Below, piece after piece: positions 59,681 through 64,000 of a stretch of 64,000 bases of DNA. The stretch lies in the NCBI GenBank assembly GCA_020444065.1, contig JAHLLQ010000002.1:124001-188000 (forward strand), read 5' to 3'. Origin of the DNA: a bacterium. GTDB lineage: Bacteria; Sumerlaeota; Sumerlaeia; SLMS01; JAHLLQ01. The position numbers were made by a program, and so were the translations under genes. The notes under the pieces were generated by a model. That model did no database searches. It worked only from the letters and a program-made list of their open reading frames with translations, and was not told where the DNA came from. Numbering within the stretch: position 1 is the first letter of the stretch; every line of letters starts with the position of its first letter.

Positions 59681-60973
59681 ATGTCGAAAAAGCACCGCTT
59701 GGAAACGAAATGTCTCCATGCCGGCCACACGCCGGATACCGAGACAAACTCCCGGGGAGTGCCTGTCTATCGCACTTCGTCGTACGTCTTCCGGGACACG
59801 GAGCACGCAGCAAACCTGTTTGCTCTGAAGGAACTCGGGAACATTTATTCCCGCCTGATGAACCCGACAAATGCCGTGCTGGAGGAGCGAATGGCTGCCC
59901 TGGAGGGAGGGGCTGCTGCCTTGACGCTCGCGTCGGGAACGAGCGCGATCCACTACTCGGTCATCAACATCTGCAAGGCCGGCGACGAGATTGTCGCGGC
60001 CAATGACCTGTACGGCGGCACTTACACGATGTTCGACGCGATTCACCCGCAATTGGGGATCAAGACGACGTTCGTCGATCCTCGCAAAGCGGAGAACTTT
60101 GCAAAGGCCATCACCAACAAGACCCGCTTGATCTACCTGGAAACGATGGGCAACCCGGTCCTCAACGTGCCGGATTTCGCGGCCATTGCGGACATCGCAA
60201 AGGCTCACGATCTGCCTCTCGTTGTGGACAACACATTCGCCACCCCGGCGCTCTGCAATCCGATCGCACATGGCGCAAATATCGTTTGCCACTCCCTGAC
60301 CAAATGGCTCGGTGGCCACGGCACGGGGATCGGCGGCGTCGCTGTCGATGCTGGCAACTTCGATTGGACGAACGAGAAGTTCGCTCTCTACAACGAGCCC
60401 GATTCCTCCTACCACGGGCTGCGCTATGCACACGACCTCGGGGATTTAAATCCCGTGGCGTTCGCACTTCGTATGCGCCTCGTTCCGTTGCGCAACCTGG
60501 GCGCCTGCCTCTCGCCGGATAATGCCTGGATGTTCCTGCAGGGCATCGAGACGCTGCCGCTGCGGATGGAGCGCCACAGTTCGAACGCCATGGCCGCCGC
60601 GAAGATGCTGGAAGAGCATGCCCTCGTCGATTGGGTGCGCTACCCTGGCCTGGACAATGATCCGACGCACGTCACTGCCAGCAAGTACATGCCGAACGGC
60701 TTCGGTGGAATGATCGTCTTTGGAATCAAGGGCGGCGCAGCAGCCGGCAAGAAGTTCATCGAGAGCCTGCAGCTCTTCAGCCACCTGGCAAACGTTGGCG
60801 ATGCAAAGAGCCTCGCCATTCACCCCGCGACGACGACGCACAGTCAGCTCGACGAGGACCAGCAGGCCGCCGGCGGCATCTCGCCGGAGCTCGTGCGCCT
60901 TTCCATCGGCATCGAAAACATCGCCGACATTCTGGAAGATCTGGAGCAGGCCCTGGCCTCATCGAAAGCATGA
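59681..60973 (+). CDS. metY: O-acetylhomoserine sulfhydrylase (trans-sulfuration PLP enzyme)
   Basis: The protein has 430 residues from ATG 59681. It belongs to the Cys/Met-metabolism PLP family: PVYRTSSYVF, SRLMNPTN, the PLP Lys208 in CHSLTKWLGGHGT and a large C-terminal domain. The length of about 430 fits O-acetylhomoserine sulfhydrylase better than cystathionine gamma-synthase (about 385). It makes homocysteine from O-acetylhomoserine and sulfide. It overlaps metX by four bases, which supports this function. Confidence 0.92.
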   Translation: MSKKHRLETKCLHAGHTPDTETNSRGVPVYRTSSYVFRDTEHAANLFALKELGNIYSRLMNPTNAVLEERMAALEGGAAALTLASGTSAIHYSVINICKAGDEIVAANDLYGGTYTMFDAIHPQLGIKTTFVDPRKAENFAKAITNKTRLIYLETMGNPVLNVPDFAAIADIAKAHDLPLVVDNTFATPALCNPIAHGANIVCHSLTKWLGGHGTGIGGVAVDAGNFDWTNEKFALYNEPDSSYHGLRYAHDLGDLNPVAFALRMRLVPLRNLGACLSPDNAWMFLQGIETLPLRMERHSSNAMAAAKMLEEHALVDWVRYPGLDNDPTHVTASKYMPNGFGGMIVFGIKGGAAAGKKFIESLQLFSHLANVGDAKSLAIHPATTTHSQLDEDQQAAGGISPELVRLSIGIENIADILEDLEQALASSKA

Positions 60974-62124
60974 CCCGTTTGCAGGAAACAAAGACGCAGT
61001 TCTGCGAGATCGCCACAAGCGAGGACCCCTTCGTGCTGCAAGACGGCAGCACGTTGGGGCCTTGCGTGGTGGCGTACGAAACCTACGGCGAATTGAACGA
61101 GGATCGAAGCAACGCGATCCTGATCTTTCATGCGCTGACCGGCAGCCACCATGCCGCGGGCTTTGATCCTATCGGACCGGGCAATGAATTCTGGAAGGAT
61201 GAGGTTCAGCAGGGCTGGTGGGAAGGCTTCATCGGTCCCGGCCTGGCCGTCGATACGAACCGCTACTACGTGATCTGCGCAAATTACCTGGGCGGGTGTT
61301 ACGGAACAACGGGTCCGGCCACTGTCGATCCTGTGACCGGCGATCCGTACGGCAGCCGTTTCCCTTGGCCGAGCGTCTCCGACATCGTCGATTCCCAGGT
61401 TCGTTTGCTTGACAAACTCGGGATCCAGACCCTCCTCGGTGCGATTGGCGGTTCGATGGGTGGTTTCTGCACGATGGATCTGGCCGTGCGTTACCCGGAC
61501 CGAGTCAAAGTCGTTATTCCCATCGCCAGCGGCCTTCGAGCGACGGTGCTCAGCAAGGTCCACAATTTCGAGCAGATCTACGCCATCCAGGAGGACCCAG
61601 ACTTCCAGAATGGCGACTACTACGACGGTCCTCGGCCGGAGCGCGGCCTGATCCTGGCCCGGATGATCGCGCACAAGACGTACGTTTCGCTCAGCGTCAT
61701 GGAGGAACGTGCCCGTGGCGAGGTCGTTCAGCCGACGGACCTCCTTTCGGGCTACAATCTGCAGCATCGGATCGAGTCGTACATGCTGCACCAAGGTCGG
61801 AAATTCGTCCAGCGCTTCGATCCGAATTCGTATCTGCGGATTGTCAACGCCTGGCAGGCCTTCGACTTGCCCAAGCAGCAAGCCGATGGCGATTCGACTC
61901 AGGCCCTCTCGACGTGCCAGGGGCAGAATTGGCTCGTCTTCACGATCGATTCGGATGTGTCGTTCTACTATGACGAGCAGGCGGAAATCGCCCAGGCGCT
62001 GCGGGCAAACGGAATCCCGTTCCAGTACATCACCGTACACAGCGAGAAAGGCCACGACTCCTTCCTGCTCGAACCGGACCTCTTTACGCCGCATATCCAC
62101 TTCATGTTGGCGAAGAATTCGTAG
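60970..62124 (+). CDS. metX: Homoserine O-acetyltransferase
   Basis: The protein has 384 residues; the ATG overlaps the metY stop (ATGA). It has the alpha/beta-hydrolase fold with LIFHALTGSHHAAG, NYLGGCYGTTGP and the nucleophile elbow GGSMGG (Ser162); the late Asp and His are in the IDSDVSF and EKGHDSF regions. It acetylates homoserine for direct sulfhydrylation by metY. Some family members use succinyl-CoA; specificity cannot be settled by eye. Confidence 0.95.
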   Translation: MTRLQETKTQFCEIATSEDPFVLQDGSTLGPCVVAYETYGELNEDRSNAILIFHALTGSHHAAGFDPIGPGNEFWKDEVQQGWWEGFIGPGLAVDTNRYYVICANYLGGCYGTTGPATVDPVTGDPYGSRFPWPSVSDIVDSQVRLLDKLGIQTLLGAIGGSMGGFCTMDLAVRYPDRVKVVIPIASGLRATVLSKVHNFEQIYAIQEDPDFQNGDYYDGPRPERGLILARMIAHKTYVSLSVMEERARGEVVQPTDLLSGYNLQHRIESYMLHQGRKFVQRFDPNSYLRIVNAWQAFDLPKQQADGDSTQALSTCQGQNWLVFTIDSDVSFYYDEQAEIAQALRANGIPFQYITVHSEKGHDSFLLEPDLFTPHIHFMLAKNS

Positions 62125-62294
62125 GTCCAAAAGGTTGTCGAAAGCCAACTTTGACTTGCGCGCACTCCCCGGAATCGGTTCGCATACTAGGGGTTGCGAC
62201 AGATTGCCCGAGGGAGTGCAAATCGGCCTGATCGCCCTTGCGGACGGGGGGCTCGGTTTTGCATTCTTCTCACATGCCAGCTCCAGGTGGACCC

Positions 62295-63146
62295 ATGCGA
62301 ATGACCCGAGGAAAACTCCGAATTCAGGCGGCCGGACTCAGCGACCGGGGCCTGAAACGTGGTCATAACGAGGACAGCCTGTCCGTCGTTCCAGATATCG
62401 GCCTCTTTATCGTCGCAGACGGTATGGGCGGCCACAACGCCGGCGAAGTCGCCAGCCGCCAAGCTATTGAGTCGATCGTCGATTTCCTGCGTAAGGCGAC
62501 CAACGACACCGATCTCACCTGGCCGTTTCCCCAGCAGCCGGATCTGGACCGCGTTGAGAATACAATTGTAGCGGCGGTCAAGCTCGCCAATCGCGACGTC
62601 TGTAACCTTTCGCTGGAGCACCAGGAATACAGCGGCATGGGGACGACACTGGTCGCCATGCTGATCGACGAGAACTGCTCGCGCGTTTCGATCGCCCACG
62701 TTGGCGATTCTCGCTGCTATCGCTTGCGTGACGGGAAATTCGAGCAACTGACCCTCGATCACTCCTGGGTCTCGGAGCAGTTGCAGAAGAATATCATTAC
62801 CGCCGAAGAGGCGAAGAATCACCGCTGGAAGAACGTCATTACCCGCGCCCTGGGCAACAAGCTGGACGTGGAAGTCGACGTTCAGACAGAGGACATTCAC
62901 TCCGGCGATCTCTTCCTTCTTTGCTCCGATGGGCTTTCCAGCATGATTGAGGATGAAGCCATTGAGAGCGTTGTCCTCGAGAAGCCCGACCTGGAAGAAT
63001 GCATCCACGGCCTGATTCGTGCGGCGAATAACTCCGGCGGCCTCGACAATATTTCGGTGATCCTGGTCCGCTTCCTGGATGCGGAGGATGGCGACGCCCC
63101 GTCCGAGGCCAGTTCGGCGCCCGACCCCGAGGATACCGACGCCTGA
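62295..63146 (+). CDS. PP2C-type Ser/Thr protein phosphatase (Stp1/PrpC family)
   Basis: The protein has 283 residues. The ATG at 62295 follows AGGTGG; an ATG at 62301 is also possible. It has PP2C motifs in order: GLSDRGLKRGHNEDSL, FIVADGMGGHNAGEVAS, GMGTTLVAML, HVGDSRCYRLRDGKFEQLT, ITRALGN, CSDGLSSMI and GLDNISVILV, with all metal-binding Asp residues. A short acidic tail ends the protein. It probably reverses Ser/Thr kinase action, but no kinase gene is adjacent. Confidence 0.95.
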   Translation: MRMTRGKLRIQAAGLSDRGLKRGHNEDSLSVVPDIGLFIVADGMGGHNAGEVASRQAIESIVDFLRKATNDTDLTWPFPQQPDLDRVENTIVAAVKLANRDVCNLSLEHQEYSGMGTTLVAMLIDENCSRVSIAHVGDSRCYRLRDGKFEQLTLDHSWVSEQLQKNIITAEEAKNHRWKNVITRALGNKLDVEVDVQTEDIHSGDLFLLCSDGLSSMIEDEAIESVVLEKPDLEECIHGLIRAANNSGGLDNISVILVRFLDAEDGDAPSEASSAPDPEDTDA

Positions 63147-63173
63147 TAGCCGTCTGCTCAGCGAGAAACTCCG

Positions 63174-63207
63174 ATCCGCCGCTTTCCCGCGGCGGATTCG
63201 TTCTTTT
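63174..63207 (+). terminator. Rho-independent terminator of the PP2C gene
   Basis: ATCCGCCGC and GCGGCGGAT form a 9-bp stem with a TTTCCC loop, followed by TCGTTCTTTT. The following 250 bp (63208-63461) hold no gene; a TTGACG near 63257 has no good -10 partner. Confidence 0.85.
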
Positions 63208-63461
63208 CACGGTCCCAATTATCCATATCTGCCAGGGCCTTGGCCCAAAATGATCACCATGTGTGCTTGACGCCCATGCCAATTGCTGTACCAACTGCCG
63301 TCTTGATCCTTGGTTTAGGGGGCTATGTCAAAGTGCTAGCTCAATTAAATCAGTGATCTGCAAGACGGAGGACTGGATGGCGAGGGAGAGCGTATGGTGT
63401 TTGCCAAAGGGACGGTCGCAACAGCATCCAACTCCACAATCTCAAAGAAGGAACGGTTTTC

Positions 63462-64000
63462 ATGATGAAGCGTTCGATTCTTCCAATCACCGCTTTGCTG
63501 TTTGGCACGGCCGCGCTACCCGCATTGGCACCCGCTCAGACTCGCGCAGAGTTTGAAATCCAGTCAGAGGTTCCAGCCTCTGCTGCAAGCAACTCAGAAT
63601 TCCCGTGGTACTCCAAGTACTACGACACGACCCAGGACGTGCTGCTGCGCACGACCCGTCAGAAGAACAACTACATCGTCAAGACCTTCCCCATCTACAA
63701 TACCGACGCCATCGAGATTCAGTCCTACCTGCTTCGCTCCACGGCTTTCGAAAACGCCGTCGTCGAAGTGATGGGCAAGGAAGGCGTTGTCGACCCGAAG
63801 ACCGGCAAGGACGTTCAATTCCTGATCGTCACGGCACCGGACTTCATGATGCCTGGCATCACCGAAACCGTCGAACTGACCGACGTCGAAGGCTTCGTGT
63901 TCTTCGACGGCACCGGCGCCACCAATGAGAATGGCGTTCCGGGTGCTTTGACCTACGTTGGCAAGCACCGCACGGCCAGCCAGTTGATCAGCATTCTCGG
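63462..64000 (+). CDS. Secreted protein, 3' end outside window (possibly secretin-like)
   Basis: Only 179 complete codons are present before the right edge. The ATG at 63462 (another at 63465) follows AAAGAAGG. A signal peptide is cut near residue 25 (PALAPAQ). The segment VKTFPIYNTDAIEIQSYLLR resembles the short N1-type modules of secretins, which also run from a strand into a helix with N-DA-EI. This likeness is weak and would need the missing part. The two pseudopilins and the PilM-like gene in the window make a secretion-related role worth testing. Confidence 0.6.
   Translation, partial: MMKRSILPITALLFGTAALPALAPAQTRAEFEIQSEVPASAASNSEFPWYSKYYDTTQDVLLRTTRQKNNYIVKTFPIYNTDAIEIQSYLLRSTAFENAVVEVMGKEGVVDPKTGKDVQFLIVTAPDFMMPGITETVELTDVEGFVFFDGTGATNENGVPGALTYVGKHRTASQLISIL

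Overview
The window reads as a chromosome segment of a GC-rich, diderm, uncultured-type bacterium. Lipoprotein signal peptides, an RND transporter, MreC/MreD/RodA and secreted beta-propeller proteins point to a Gram-negative envelope. The two prepilin-like proteins with the same long N-terminal helix (FTLIELLIVVAIIAILAAIA, then PNFL.AQTRSK), together with futalosine-type menaquinone synthesis (MqnE) and DWG-type Ser/Thr kinases, resemble the PVC/Planctomycetes/BRC1 (Sumerlaeota) sphere. This placement is inference; there is no rRNA in the window to settle it. Layout. 1-9027 is a beta-glucan utilisation locus: a GH3 enzyme cut by the left edge, a pseudopilin, two GH16 laminarinase-like enzymes with CBM6 domains, and an ABC sugar importer (solute-binding protein plus two permeases, no ATPase). 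Five copies of a CG-centred 14-bp box (consensus N(A/C)GTTATCG(A/T)TANC) lie only in the control regions of this locus. One sits exactly in the 17-bp spacer of a TTGACT/TATAAC promoter, so the locus looks like a repressor regulon. 9045-13180 is an accessory stretch: a tandem pair of paralogues of unknown family, hairpin-rich intergenic repeats, and an operon of small envelope proteins. 13270-22978 holds a CBM20-esterase, a 1279-residue receptor-like kinase with TPRs, mqnE, an O-antigen-ligase-like protein, a glycosyltransferase and an FmdB zinc ribbon. 23097-27566 is the most unusual gene: one uninterrupted frame of 1489 codons joining a complete RND exporter to an ABC ATPase. 27567-31036 is a second accessory stretch, with three unrecognised envelope/hypothetical genes separated by mosaic intergenic repeats. 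31037-36482 is a dxr-rseP-mreC-mreD-rodA run linking isoprenoid supply, envelope-stress proteolysis and cell shape. 36657-45411 holds a BLUF photoreceptor, a P4-type acid phosphatase, a lipoprotein, a 14-repeat propeller protein, gpsA, an FHA-GGDEF cyclase and a PEGA/TPR protein. 45580-52927 is mostly housekeeping: argC, an O-methyltransferase, pgeF, a PilM-like protein, rpsU, ygfZ-like, nfo and trxB. 53178-57676 carries the second pseudopilin and a 1123-residue secreted PD40 propeller protein. 57795-64000 has a SpoIIE-type phosphatase, metY-metX, a PP2C phosphatase and a secreted protein cut by the right edge. No tRNA, rRNA, CRISPR array, insertion sequence or replication origin was recognised. 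Coordinates, motifs and overlaps were read from the sequence. Family assignments rest on motif recognition without database searches.
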